Origin: an uncultured Flavobacteriales bacterium
GTDB lineage: Bacteria; Bacteroidota; Bacteroidia; Flavobacteriales; JBLHRE01
Reading direction: 5' to 3'
Length of the DNA stretch: 64,000 bases
Assembly: GCA_937139155.1 (NCBI GenBank)
Contig: CAKZPI010000041.1
Location: 1 to 64,000 of the forward strand
Made by a program: the position numbers and the translations under genes. Below the pieces are notes generated by a model that saw only the letters and a list, made by a program, of their open reading frames with translations, made no database searches and was not told where the DNA came from. Every line of letters starts with the position of its first letter. Position 1 is the stretch's first letter. Of the stretch, positions 44,055-52,998 are shown one piece after another.

Positions 44055-44583
44055 GAAACTGAATCAATTGGCCATTGTCAATTCTAAAAGTGTTGATTTG
44101 GTTGAGCTCCAATCCTCGATTTCTTCCATCAAAATACCTCAGAACTCCACCGTGGGCAAAAATCATGATTTTTTGAAAGGATTTTTGGTCTTGAAGGAAA
44201 TCTTCCAATTGGTTTTGCATGGTCAATAACTCCTTCCAAAGCTCTGTGTTTTTTGGGTTGTTCAACCATTCTGAACCCGTTTCTTGGATGAGGTCCTTCT
44301 TAAGCCTTCCTTCATAAGACCCAAACGAAACTTCCATTAGCCGCGAATCGATCTCAAAATTGTTAAACCCGAATGCCTGGGCAGTTTCATGGGTTCGTTT
44401 TAGCGGACTCACATATACCTTGTCAAAATTTTCAGGTTTGAGATCAAACTTCTTTTTGATTTCGGAAATTTCTTCTTTGAGATCATCTGAAATAGGAGAA
44501 ATGGAAATATCTGTATGTCCTTGAAGCATCCCTTTTTCATTCCATGGGGTTAGCAAGTGCCTAAGGGCATATACCTCAGTCAT
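44047..44583 (-). CDS. Histidine phosphatase-family protein
   Basis: The 178-residue phosphatase has catalytic H9 in ALRHLLTPWN (the usual R-H-G has become R-H-L), R63 in SPLKRTHETAQ, the acid region MEVSFGSYEGR, and second His H144 in IFAHGGVLRY. These residues suggest it is active. It overlaps the phosphosulfolactate synthase gene by 8 bp and may dephosphorylate its product, the job of ComB in archaea, though no ComB-type protein is seen. An alternative is an alpha-ribazole- or phosphoglycerate-type phosphatase. Confidence 0.88.
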   Translation of the reverse strand: MTEVYALRHLLTPWNEKGMLQGHTDISISPISDDLKEEISEIKKKFDLKPENFDKVYVSPLKRTHETAQAFGFNNFEIDSRLMEVSFGSYEGRLKKDLIQETGSEWLNNPKNTELWKELLTMQNQLEDFLQDQKSFQKIMIFAHGGVLRYFDGRNRGLELNQINTFRIDNGQLIQFHV

Positions 44584-45322
44584 GGTTTAAGAAAAAGGTT
44601 TCGTTTCTCAAGCTTTGACGTTGGGCTTCAAGCAATAAAACCTCGGTAGGTTTCACATTGCCCAGGTTTACGTTGGGTCCTACAGAATTAATGAAGAACA
44701 TTTGAAGTTTGGGGGCTGGGGCTTCAAAAATGATTTTATCGCCTTCGCAAGATTTCAAAATATCGGTTACCAAGCCTGTTCTTAATTCTCCACTCGGACG
44801 GTAAATTCCGGCGGTTCCAGAATCCCTTCCTTCGGTAATTACATAGGTGGCCCCGGCTTCAATCAGCCAGTTAATTTCTTGAATCCATTCAGAAGGGGGC
44901 ATGATGGTGTCTTGGTCTTTGCTTCCTACTTCGCCTAGAACCACAAAATCAGAGGAAAGCTTCCGAGTCATTTCAACCCTTTCTTCGATGGGTATATCAA
45001 TGGTTCCGGTTGAGATTTCAATGTGATGAATCTTATGTTGGTTCAGGTATTTTAGATAAGCGTCAAGTCCAGGGCCATGCATGAACTTTTCAAAAAGAGT
45101 TCCTCCAAAGTAAACGGCAATGTCATGGCTCCGGTAAAGTGCAATTTTCTCATCAAGATTTGGAGTTACATAGGCTGAACCTACTCCCAGTTTTGCAATG
45201 TCAATGAAATCAGCATAGTCATTTAAGATGCCCTCCAACTGGGCAATGGGAATCCCGGTATCTGAAATCGAGGTAATTCCAATTTTTCGGGGCTTTTGAG
45301 GTCTATTTGGAAGTTTTAGCAT
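44576..45322 (-). CDS. Phosphosulfolactate synthase (ComA-like)
   Basis: The 248-residue TIM-barrel enzyme would add sulfite to phosphoenolpyruvate, giving (R)-phosphosulfolactate. Features are RPQKPRKIGITSISDTGIPIAQLEGIL, DFIDIAKLGVGSAYVTPNL, YFGGTLFEKFM, IEISTGTIDIP, EVGSKDQDTIMPPSEWI, TEGRDSGTAGIYR and KIIFEAPAPKLQMFFINSVGPNVNLGNV, in the ComA order. In methanogens this starts coenzyme M synthesis. In Bacteroidota it could feed sulfolactate or cysteate into sulfonolipids (capnine type) or another sulfonate. It is the first gene of a minus-strand operon, with a TATATTTG box at 45355-45348. Confidence 0.9.
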   Translation of the reverse strand: MLKLPNRPQKPRKIGITSISDTGIPIAQLEGILNDYADFIDIAKLGVGSAYVTPNLDEKIALYRSHDIAVYFGGTLFEKFMHGPGLDAYLKYLNQHKIHHIEISTGTIDIPIEERVEMTRKLSSDFVVLGEVGSKDQDTIMPPSEWIQEINWLIEAGATYVITEGRDSGTAGIYRPSGELRTGLVTDILKSCEGDKIIFEAPAPKLQMFFINSVGPNVNLGNVKPTEVLLLEAQRQSLRNETFFLNHD

Positions 45323-45347
45323 GAATGCAAATTAGGTTGAAAGTTGG

Positions 45348-45355
45348 CAAATATA
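45348..45355 (-). promoter_or_regulatory. -7 promoter box of the phosphosulfolactate synthase operon
   Basis: Minus-strand TATATTTGCC, 25 bp upstream of the ATG at 45322, the same box as at rpmH. No clear -33 TTTG is seen at the expected distance. Confidence 0.55.
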
Positions 45356-45417
45356 AGGGAATGAGATCGATGCGAGATGGTGGTTTTTTCGTTTATTCGT
45401 TCTCAAAATAATTGTTC

Positions 45418-47238
45418 ATGAGTGCATTCTTGACCTGGTATTCGCCGGAAGGTAAGGTTTTAGATTCTTCCAAGGAAAATAGGGTTTTTGCTAAGCTTTC
45501 TCCTGCTGAGAATTCTAGGCAGAAAAAATTCAGCCTTCAGCTTGAGAATGGCGGTAAAATGGAGGTTTATTTATTGCATCATAGCTCTCATTCAGCATTC
45601 TCTCCAAACGCATTGAGCCTGCATAGTCAAGGTGATTTTACCATGTGGTGGGCGGGTGAAGTTTACGCTTTCGCGGGAAAACCCAATCGAAAAGATGATT
45701 GGGTGCCTGAGTTCTTGAACTTACTTGAATCTAGAAAACTTGAGGAGGTTTTACCGAAGATCAATGGAAAGTTTGCCCTGGGTGTTCTGGATCAGAAAAC
45801 AGGAAACCTTCAACTTGCGAGGGATAAACAGGGGATGAAAACCCTTTTTTATGGACAATCTAGTTCGGGTTTCCTTGCGGGATCCAGCATTCGCTCTTTG
45901 TTGGCAACGGGTGAAATACAACCGGAAGTGAATTGGGAAGGCCTATGGCATGCACTTTCGTTTCCAGCGCCTCCACAACCCCATACTTGCTTCCAAAACA
46001 TTTATTCCTTGAAAAGAGGGGAGTGCTTGAGTTTTAAAAAGGGAATCTCGCTTCAAACTTACCATTCCATAGCCTTCGGTAATTACCAAAAAGAATCCCT
46101 TGAGTCTGCGGCTTCCCGATTGAATTCTTCCTTTGAAACAGGAATTTCCAGATTGATAGATTCCGATGAGAAGGGGGTTGGAACTCTAATTTCAGGAGGG
46201 GTTGACTCTACCTATGTTTCCGCTGTTTTGGCCAAGAATATTGAGAAGGTAAACGCCTATTCATTCGGGCTTGACCCTAAAAAGTACGGAAGCATGAACG
46301 AGGTTTCGGATGCGGAGCGGGTAGCCAAAGCCTATGGCCTGAATTTTCATCCGAGGTACTATGATTTCGAGTCGTTACATAAACCCTTTCAAGAGGTAAT
46401 TGATATCTATGAACAACCCGGGTTGCATTTAGCCACCAACTATTTTCTAACGGGCATGGCCAAGGAAGGGGGTGACCAAATTTTGTTTAATGGCTTGGCG
46501 GCCGATGAGCAACACGGTGGCTTTCATTATTTTCAATACATAGACCTTTGGAAAATGGTGAAGACTTTTCCTGCCTTGGTTTACCTCATTCCAAGAGGAG
46601 GGAAGAAAAAATACGAGGATTTGAAAAACCTCAAATTGGCTTCAAGCATCGACGAGTATTACTCGCATGGATTTAGCACCTTGAAGGAGTTTGAAAAGAA
46701 AAAGCTGATTTCCTCTTCCCACTTTAACTCTTATGAGGCCATACGTCAAGCCTATGGAGATGGCTCAAGGTTTGAAAATGAGGTGGAAGGGCTCTTGTAT
46801 TATATGTTTGCCAATGTGCCCAACCATCACTTGTATCGGTTTGAAATGTTCAGCTTACACCATGGTCTTGAACCCAGATATCCTTTTTTAGAAGATGGAT
46901 TTGTAGAAGCCTCGGCCTCCATTGATCCCAATCATAAAATTGTAAAACGAGAACGGAAGGTTGCCTTAAAACATGCGGCAAAGAATTATGTGCCTGAAGA
47001 TTTACTGTTTCGGAAAAAAAGAGGGCTAAGCCTACCCATTGGCGATTGGATCAACGGGCCCTGGAAAGTTTTTGTGGAAGACCATCTTGAAGGGTTAAAG
47101 AATAGAGAGGGCTTCTTGCCTGAGTATATTGAAAGCATGAACCAGATGTACCGAGAGACCAATCCTGGAAAAATCATGAAACTGGTTATGGTTGAGGTTT
47201 GGTTCAGGCATTTCATTGACGGTGGGTATACCGCCTAA
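45418..47238 (+). CDS. Asparagine-synthetase-like amide ligase with Ser in place of the glutaminase Cys
   Basis: The 606-residue product has the two-domain AsnB layout. The N-terminal Ntn domain (about 1-210) includes KINGKFALGVLDQKTGNLQLARDKQGMKTLFY. The synthetase domain has the pyrophosphate loop TLISGGVDSTYVSAV (SGGVDS at 259-264) and LFNGLAADEQHGGFHYF. The mature N-terminus should be Cys after Met removal. Here the ATG at 45418 gives Met-Ser-Ala, so the nucleophile is Ser. A TTG six bases upstream would only add Met-Phe. It may use ammonia or another amine directly, as in beta-lactam synthetase and lasso-peptide relatives. It is divergent from the ComA operon. Probably part of the surrounding biosynthetic cluster. 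Confidence 0.85.
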   Translation: MSAFLTWYSPEGKVLDSSKENRVFAKLSPAENSRQKKFSLQLENGGKMEVYLLHHSSHSAFSPNALSLHSQGDFTMWWAGEVYAFAGKPNRKDDWVPEFLNLLESRKLEEVLPKINGKFALGVLDQKTGNLQLARDKQGMKTLFYGQSSSGFLAGSSIRSLLATGEIQPEVNWEGLWHALSFPAPPQPHTCFQNIYSLKRGECLSFKKGISLQTYHSIAFGNYQKESLESAASRLNSSFETGISRLIDSDEKGVGTLISGGVDSTYVSAVLAKNIEKVNAYSFGLDPKKYGSMNEVSDAERVAKAYGLNFHPRYYDFESLHKPFQEVIDIYEQPGLHLATNYFLTGMAKEGGDQILFNGLAADEQHGGFHYFQYIDLWKMVKTFPALVYLIPRGGKKKYEDLKNLKLASSIDEYYSHGFSTLKEFEKKKLISSSHFNSYEAIRQAYGDGSRFENEVEGLLYYMFANVPNHHLYRFEMFSLHHGLEPRYPFLEDGFVEASASIDPNHKIVKRERKVALKHAAKNYVPEDLLFRKKRGLSLPIGDWINGPWKVFVEDHLEGLKNREGFLPEYIESMNQMYRETNPGKIMKLVMVEVWFRHFIDGGYTA

Positions 47239-47375
47239 TTTTTGGGTAAGGTGATGTTTCGATCGATTTTGTAGGGGTGGATGCCATTTAATTAAGTTGG
47301 GTTCAGGTAAAAGCAATCAAGTTTATGGCCTCCTTTTAGTTTTCTGGGAGCTTCATGAATGGCTGAAACCGTCCA

Positions 47376-48617
47376 TTATTTTCCTTTCCAGAAATTATAA
47401 ATCTCTCGGTATTCCTCTTGGCTTCGCAGGATGAAGATTTCTCCATTTTTATAGCCGATTACTTTAGGAAAAGGACGCGAACAATGCCTTGACCAAAGGG
47501 CGAAGGTATTGGCTCCGGTATCTGAAATTAAAAGGTAATCGCCCTTTCGGGGATTGGGGAGGTCTTGATTCTTAGTGAGGTAGTCGCCTCCAAAGCATAA
47601 TGGTCCTCCAATGTCAAAAGGCATTCCAGGCCCTGATTTCAAGTTTCCCTGTTCATCAGCAACCGCCATATCATGGTACCAGTCTTCCGGATTGTAGGCT
47701 TCCCTAAGAAAAGAGTCCGCCCCAAGATGAACGATGATTTGCCTTGATTTGCCTCGGTTTTTTACTCGATGAATTCGACTGCAGGTAAACCCGGCATGGG
47801 CATGGTAGAATCGGCCATACTCGGTTAAAACCTGAAAGTTGAAGAGCTCTGGAGATTCAGATTTCAACAAGTCAGAAAAACCGGAAAAGGAAAAAGGATC
47901 TCCCTTATAATTAACAGGATGGCCCCCGCCAATGTCAAAATTCAAAATTTGATTTACAGATTTGGAATTCACCCTTGATGCAAGGTCAAGACCCTTTTTC
48001 AACATGAAAACAAAGGGCGAAAAATCGTTGATTTGAGAACCGGCATGAAGATGCAAACCTCTAATGAAGGGACGATTTAAAATTTGATCTACAGCTTGAT
48101 CAAGGTCTTTAATGAATTCGCCAAATTTTGAGGTTTGACCACTTACATTCATGGAAGAAATTTCCGAACCTTTCCCTTCAAAGCCTATCCGTAATCCAAG
48201 CTTTTTCTCGGGCCAAAGGGCATTAATTTCATCAGCTTCTTCAAGGCAATCAGCATTTATATAAACTTCCGGTGCTATTGATTTTAGGGCTAAAATCTCA
48301 GTCTGGGTTTTTGCCGGACCGTCAAAGATTATGTTTTCGGCCTCAAACCCTGAATCAAGGGCCAATTGAACTTCTTGAAAGGAGGCAGCTTCCGCGGAAA
48401 AGCCTTTTTCGGCAATATGCTGTAAGACCTGAGGAAGAGGATTGGTTTTAATGGCAACTGCATGCTTAGCCTTGGGCATGGCAGACTTGACCTGATTTAG
48501 GAAAGAATCAAAAAGATCAAAATCAAAAAAGTGAAAAGATTCATCGGTTTCAGCAAGGAGGTTTTCTTTCAGGATTGCCTGAAGGAACCTGGCTTGTTGA
48601 TGTGCCGATATTCTCAA
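47376..48617 (-). CDS. PLP-dependent decarboxylase of the DAP/ornithine (alanine-racemase fold) group
   Basis: The 413-residue product has the PLP lysine K57 (AVAIKTNP, for the usual Y-A-x-K-A-N), H191-A-G-S, the phosphate-binding GGG at 230-232 (FDIGGGHP), E266 in TEYGR, C341 in GGPLCFGGDYL and DTGANTFALWSRHCSRPFP. It is therefore a functional-looking fold-type III decarboxylase, similar to diaminopimelate or carboxynorspermidine decarboxylases. Sequence is divergent, so the substrate is probably another amino acid. Its start overlaps the upstream PLP-enzyme stop by 4 bp. Confidence 0.85.
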   Translation of the reverse strand: MRISAHQQARFLQAILKENLLAETDESFHFFDFDLFDSFLNQVKSAMPKAKHAVAIKTNPLPQVLQHIAEKGFSAEAASFQEVQLALDSGFEAENIIFDGPAKTQTEILALKSIAPEVYINADCLEEADEINALWPEKKLGLRIGFEGKGSEISSMNVSGQTSKFGEFIKDLDQAVDQILNRPFIRGLHLHAGSQINDFSPFVFMLKKGLDLASRVNSKSVNQILNFDIGGGHPVNYKGDPFSFSGFSDLLKSESPELFNFQVLTEYGRFYHAHAGFTCSRIHRVKNRGKSRQIIVHLGADSFLREAYNPEDWYHDMAVADEQGNLKSGPGMPFDIGGPLCFGGDYLTKNQDLPNPRKGDYLLISDTGANTFALWSRHCSRPFPKVIGYKNGEIFILRSQEEYREIYNFWKGK

Positions 48618-50008
48618 CGAGGATATAGTTTTTGGGCCGTTTCCGCGATGTACTTAATTAGCAATACATCATTTTCTAAATCCTTTTCATTTCGAATTAG
48701 CTTTCGAATATTGAAAGAACCCAGGGCTACTCGAATGAAAGACTCATCTCCGTACCGTACAGGCTGACCAATAATGATCCGATTGAAACCAGAGAGGAAG
48801 TCAACTTCTTTTTCTGAGATGTACTCATAAAGATGCTGAAGCTCTTCATGGTTTAAATAAGAACCGTCTCCGCCATTTTTAACCCGAAAAGAAATGATGG
48901 TTTTATTGGTGCGGTCGGTATCTGGCATAAGCTCAAACCTTTCTTCGGCTTCAAGTGCCTCGGTAACGCATGAATGCCAAAGCCCGATAACTTTAAGAAC
49001 GGAATGAACCGAGTTCTTTGAAATTTGTTCCATCTCAAATATGGCCGTTTCCCAGCGGCTTAGCAGACCGAGGTTTTCAAATTTTCGGAAGGAAGACCTT
49101 AGGTTTTTAGCAAGAACCGGAATGTCATATTGTGAAAATACTTTTGCAAAGGGAGCAACCGTCTCCTCCTTAACCCTTTCGTCAATCTTTTGGGTAAGAG
49201 ACTTAGGAACCAGAAGGGCTCCGCAGAAGGGGGGAGATTGATAGAATTTCGACCCGGTAATCATTACCATACAGCCTTGATCGAGCAGGTCGTTGATTAG
49301 CTTTTTAGAAACCCTGAACTGGCAAATGTCAACCACCCAAAGCATGTCTCTTTTTACCTTTGGAATGATGTCAACATTATCTACAATACCAGATTTTGAG
49401 CCGATTACCAGGTGACCCATAATGGTTCTATCGGTTTGAACCGATTCAATGGCCTCTTGCATTTCAGATTTATGGTTGAATATCAACCCTTCTTTATCCC
49501 GAGCAGGAAAAGATTTGAACTCAACATCTAGCCTTGGGTCAACAGGGGTTTCTTTCTCAATGCTTTCTCCAAACTGGTTTTGTTCGGCAAAGAACAATCC
49601 GCGGAAAGCGAAAATGGAACCTTGGCCCAGTTCTTCCGGACAGGTAACGAAGTTTAAAATGTCTTTTTCCGGGTTTAAAATCCGGGCAAACATTAAAGGG
49701 TAATAACAAAGGTCAGAGCCTGAGGGCGCAAAGAAGACCTCAAATTTATCCTTCCCTTTATAATTGATTAATTTTTTAAGTCGATTGGATTGGGCTTCAA
49801 CCAGTCCGGCATGTTGATTTGGTTCATACCTTTCGATGAGACCCTCCAACATGGCGTGAGATTCAGGGTTTAAAGCCGAGCACGTGCACGACCCCCGCAT
49901 AAAAACGCCTTCATGAATGGCTGGATCTACAAAATATTTGTTTCGGCCGTTCTCCTTGTAAAGGATACGTTCATCGCCACCTGAAGTGATAATTTCCGCT
50001 ATGCTCAT
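48614..50008 (-). CDS. PLP-dependent fold-type I enzyme (class V aminotransferase-like)
   Basis: The 464-residue product has FFAPSGSDLCYYPLMFARIL (cofactor phosphate region, about 92-111), D227-x-x-Q230 in WVVDICQF and the Schiff-base lysine K254 in MITGSKFYQSPPFCGALLVP. This is the D-x-x-Q … S-K pattern of class V aminotransferases, cysteine desulfurases and kynureninases. I cannot name the exact reaction. An AGGAGG lies 1 nt from the ATG, too close to act as a usual ribosome site. It is the first gene of a two-gene operon with the decarboxylase and may make or convert an amino acid for it. Confidence 0.8.
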   Translation of the reverse strand: MSIAEIITSGGDERILYKENGRNKYFVDPAIHEGVFMRGSCTCSALNPESHAMLEGLIERYEPNQHAGLVEAQSNRLKKLINYKGKDKFEVFFAPSGSDLCYYPLMFARILNPEKDILNFVTCPEELGQGSIFAFRGLFFAEQNQFGESIEKETPVDPRLDVEFKSFPARDKEGLIFNHKSEMQEAIESVQTDRTIMGHLVIGSKSGIVDNVDIIPKVKRDMLWVVDICQFRVSKKLINDLLDQGCMVMITGSKFYQSPPFCGALLVPKSLTQKIDERVKEETVAPFAKVFSQYDIPVLAKNLRSSFRKFENLGLLSRWETAIFEMEQISKNSVHSVLKVIGLWHSCVTEALEAEERFELMPDTDRTNKTIISFRVKNGGDGSYLNHEELQHLYEYISEKEVDFLSGFNRIIIGQPVRYGDESFIRVALGSFNIRKLIRNEKDLENDVLLIKYIAETAQKLYPR

Positions 50009-50098
50009 TCCTCCTGTAATTCGCGGCTAAAATAGCAATATCCATGAAGCCTTAAACCTTTGAATGCATTCTGCCACATTCCTATGTGTAAAGGATTG

Positions 50099-50662
50099 TT
50101 AGTCAGCTCCTAGCATTCCTTTTTTGAGGTCTGAGCTTGCGGGCTCATCCCCTAACCAAATGGAGAATAAGGCTTTTTTAAAGGCGAATCCTTCAATCAC
50201 ACCGGCAGACTTGCCATTTTTTAATACCTCTACCCCCTTTCCTGGGATGTAACCTAAAATGTATTCATCGTTGTCTTTGATAGGCTCAGAAAAGATTTTG
50301 ATCAGCTGATCAATTTCTGCTTGAATGGGCTTGGTGTTTCCCTCCGTGGCCCGTTCAAAACCATCGTTCACTGCGTCAATCATGGTCTCTGAATCAATTA
50401 AACTTGAAACGATGTGCAGCTTGATGGCCATCGGCTTATTGGCAGCAATGATTGTTTTTCCGTTGGATGACTTAGATTCCAGGTACAAGCCGCCCACGTA
50501 AAGGTCAATCCAGTACTTCTCTCTGACTTCACCGCCATTTAAAATGAGTTCTGATTCCCCCAGTTTTAGTTTCCCCGGAAGGGTAACCCCTGAAATTTTC
50601 TTTGATTGCCCCATTGAACTTAGGGCAATAATTAAAGCGAATAGAGTTGCAAGCTTTTTCAT
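50099..50662 (-). CDS. Chalcone-isomerase-fold exported protein
   Basis: The 187-residue product has a signal peptide (KLATLFALIIALSSMGQ). The mature domain contains KISGVTLPGKLKLGESELILNGGEVREKYWIDLYVGGLYLESKS and later GYIPGKGVEVLKNGKSAGVIEGFAFKKALFSIWLGDEPAS. This is the chalcone isomerase-like domain found in many bacteria that make no flavonoids; a fatty-acid-binding role is possible. A longer frame from 50728 runs back into the YihY gene and lacks a signal peptide, so the ATG at 50662 is chosen. Confidence 0.87.
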   Translation of the reverse strand: MKKLATLFALIIALSSMGQSKKISGVTLPGKLKLGESELILNGGEVREKYWIDLYVGGLYLESKSSNGKTIIAANKPMAIKLHIVSSLIDSETMIDAVNDGFERATEGNTKPIQAEIDQLIKIFSEPIKDNDEYILGYIPGKGVEVLKNGKSAGVIEGFAFKKALFSIWLGDEPASSDLKKGMLGAD

Positions 50663-50663
50663 T

Positions 50664-51599
50664 TTAGTCTTGGTTATTGTTTTTTTCTTTGAGTCGTTTT
50701 TTAGATCTAGCTCCGGTAATGGAGGCATTTAATTCAAACCCTAAAAGTAGACTGATAGAATTGAAGTAAATCCACAATAAGATTACAATTAATGTACCAA
50801 TTGATCCGTAGAGTTTGTTGTATTGTGCAAAATGGGCAACGTAATAGCTAAATCCTACCGATGTTACTACCAGCAATAAAGTGGCTAGGGTAGAACCCGC
50901 TGAAAACATTCTGAATCGCACTTTTTTACTTGGAGCATAATAATAGAGAATGGAGGTGCTAACAAATACCAGGCTGATCATTATGGCCCATCTTCCGTAA
51001 GGAATCAGTTCGGCCATACCTTCCGTAATCACCTTTCTTTCCAAAAGGAAATCCGTGAAATTTTCGCTTAGAACAATCAAGGCAATGGCCGAGAACAGTA
51101 AGATGGCTAGCATTATTGTAAGCACCAAGGCTACCCATCTTTGCTTCAAATAAGACCTTCCTTCATTGGTATGAATGGTATGGTTGAACTCAGAAATCAT
51201 GGCGCTTACTCCGTTGGTTGAAAAGAATAAGGCCAAGAAAAAACCAAAGGACAAAAGTCCGGAACGGCCATGGTTGATTACATCGTCAATGGTGGTTTTT
51301 GCTGCGTCGTAAGCGTTGGGAGGGAGGACATCATAAATTAGGTCAAACAATGCGGTTTGAAAATCTGTAACCGGGATATAGGGGATGAGGGTAAAAAGAA
51401 AAATAATGGCAGGAAAAAGGGCAATGAAGAAATTAAAGGCTAGGGAAGAGGCTCGGCTTGGAATATATCCTTCCCAAATGCCTCGAAAGAAAAAAGAGGA
51501 AACCTCATACACACTCAAGCCATCAAAACCCGGCAAAACCAATTTCTTGGTAAACTGAATAAATTCACGAATGGGTTTCTTTTCCGCTAGGGCATTCAT
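50664..51599 (-). CDS. YihY/BrkB-family inner-membrane protein
   Basis: The 311-residue product has six membrane helices and the family's early motif YIPSRASSLAFNFFIALFPAIIFLFTLIPYIP, followed by LLSFGFFLALFFSTNGVSAMISEFNHT and the C-terminal GSIGTLIVILLWIYFNSISLLLGFELNA. Function is unsettled in the family; the old 'ribonuclease BN' label was an error. It starts one base before the end of nadC in the same direction, and the chalcone-isomerase-like gene follows at once. Confidence 0.93.
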   Translation of the reverse strand: MNALAEKKPIREFIQFTKKLVLPGFDGLSVYEVSSFFFRGIWEGYIPSRASSLAFNFFIALFPAIIFLFTLIPYIPVTDFQTALFDLIYDVLPPNAYDAAKTTIDDVINHGRSGLLSFGFFLALFFSTNGVSAMISEFNHTIHTNEGRSYLKQRWVALVLTIMLAILLFSAIALIVLSENFTDFLLERKVITEGMAELIPYGRWAIMISLVFVSTSILYYYAPSKKVRFRMFSAGSTLATLLLVVTSVGFSYYVAHFAQYNKLYGSIGTLIVILLWIYFNSISLLLGFELNASITGARSKKRLKEKNNNQD

Positions 51600-52469
51600 T
51601 TAATCAATGGCTTTCAAGCTAAGGTCTACATTTTTTACTCCATGGGTCAAGGCGCCTACGGAAATAAAATCTACGCCACAATCTGCATATTCTCTGAGGT
51701 TTTTCAAAGTAATCCCTCCACTAGATTCGGTTTCGGCCAAATTCCCGATGCGACCAACCGCCGTTTTGGTGTCTTCAATGCTGAAATTATCAAGCATGAT
51801 TCGATGAACCCCACCCGCTTTTAAAATTTCATCAACCTCCTCTAAGTTTCGGGCCTCCACTTCAATGGGGATGTTCAGCTTATTTTCTTTTAAATAGGTT
51901 TGGGTTTTCTGAATGGCTTTTTCAATTCCACCACAGAAGTCAATATGGTTGTCTTTCAACATGATCATATCGTACAGCCCCATTCTATGGTTTTTTCCTC
52001 CTCCAATGGCCACGGCCCATTTCTCAATGAACCTTAATCCGGGGGTGGTTTTCCGAGTGTCTAATACCTTGGTTTTTGTGCCCTCTAATTCTTTTACATA
52101 CCTGGCCGTTTCGGTGGCTATGGCCGACATCCTTTGCATGAAGTTTAGAACAATCCTTTCGGATTTTAACAAACCTTGAGACTTGCCCTTTACCTTGAAA
52201 ATCACATCCCCCTTTTGGTGGAAACTTCCCTCTGTGGTGAATACCTCAAAAATTATTTCCTTATCAACCTTTCTAAAAATCAGTTCCGCCAATTCAAGTC
52301 CGGCAACAACACAGTCTTCCTTCACCAAGAGTTGGGCAGCCCCATTTGCATGGGAGGGAATGCAAGCAAGGGCCGAATGATCGCCCGGACCTGAGTCTTC
52401 TTCAAGAGCCCAAGAAATGATTTTATCTAGAATCTCGTCTTTTGACAAGGAGAAATGATCTAATGCCAT
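51600..52469 (-). CDS. nadC: Nicotinate-nucleotide pyrophosphorylase (carboxylating)
   Basis: The 289-residue quinolinate phosphoribosyltransferase forms nicotinate mononucleotide in NAD synthesis. EEDSGPGDHSALACIP, LNFMQRMSAIATETARYV, VLDTRKTTPGLRFIEKWAVAIGGGKNHRMGLYDMIMLKDNHI and the barrel end GVDFISVGALTHGVKNVDLSLK are diagnostic. The DTRKTTPG/GGGKNHR substrate-binding residues are complete. nadA and nadB are not in the window. It is divergent from rlmH. Confidence 0.96.
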   Translation of the reverse strand: MALDHFSLSKDEILDKIISWALEEDSGPGDHSALACIPSHANGAAQLLVKEDCVVAGLELAELIFRKVDKEIIFEVFTTEGSFHQKGDVIFKVKGKSQGLLKSERIVLNFMQRMSAIATETARYVKELEGTKTKVLDTRKTTPGLRFIEKWAVAIGGGKNHRMGLYDMIMLKDNHIDFCGGIEKAIQKTQTYLKENKLNIPIEVEARNLEEVDEILKAGGVHRIMLDNFSIEDTKTAVGRIGNLAETESSGGITLKNLREYADCGVDFISVGALTHGVKNVDLSLKAID

Positions 52470-52523
52470 GGGATTACGGCGGTTTTTGTTACTTGCGCAA
52501 AATACAAAATCAGCCTTCTGACC

Positions 52524-52997
52524 GTGAAGATTTGCGTAGCATTTATAGGAAAAACCGAAGCCGGACCGTATAAGGAGCTGATTGATACTTTCTTAAATCG
52601 ATCAAAAGGCTTCCTTCAAGTGGAATGCATAGAGTTTTCAGACGTTAAGGTGTCAAAGAATACCAAGCCTGACGACCTTAAAAAGCTTGAAGCGGAAAGG
52701 GTTTTGAAGCGTATTCAGCCCAATGACCGACTTTTTCTCTTGGATGAAAAAGGAAAATCTATGAACAGCCGAAAGTTTTCTGAATTTCTGGAAAGAGAAA
52801 AAGATCAACCTGGAGGAAAACTTTGGTTTTTAATTGGAGGGGCTTTCGGCTTTGATTCTTCCCTTTACACCCGTGCAAATGGGAAAATCTCACTTTCCCC
52901 CATGACCATGAATCACCAATTGGCCCGGGTAGTCCTTTCTGAACAAATTTATAGAGCCTTGACCATAATGTTTAACCATCCTTATCACAACGATTGA
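52524..52997 (+). CDS. rlmH: 23S rRNA (pseudouridine-1915-N3)-methyltransferase
   Basis: The 157-residue SPOUT enzyme methylates pseudouridine 1915 of 23S rRNA. LDEKGKSMNSRKFSEFLE, the SAM-knot LWFLIGGAFGFDSSLY and the C-terminus LSPMTMNHQLARVVLSEQIYRALTIMFNHPYHND are family hallmarks. It starts with GTG. The rdgB gene follows after 1 bp. Confidence 0.97.
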   Translation: MKICVAFIGKTEAGPYKELIDTFLNRSKGFLQVECIEFSDVKVSKNTKPDDLKKLEAERVLKRIQPNDRLFLLDEKGKSMNSRKFSEFLEREKDQPGGKLWFLIGGAFGFDSSLYTRANGKISLSPMTMNHQLARVVLSEQIYRALTIMFNHPYHND

Positions 52998-52998
52998 T

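Noticed and set aside
47239..47375. Possible small RNA or terminator between the convergent AsnB-like and decarboxylase genes
   Set aside because: No convincing hairpin with a T run and no promoter box was found.
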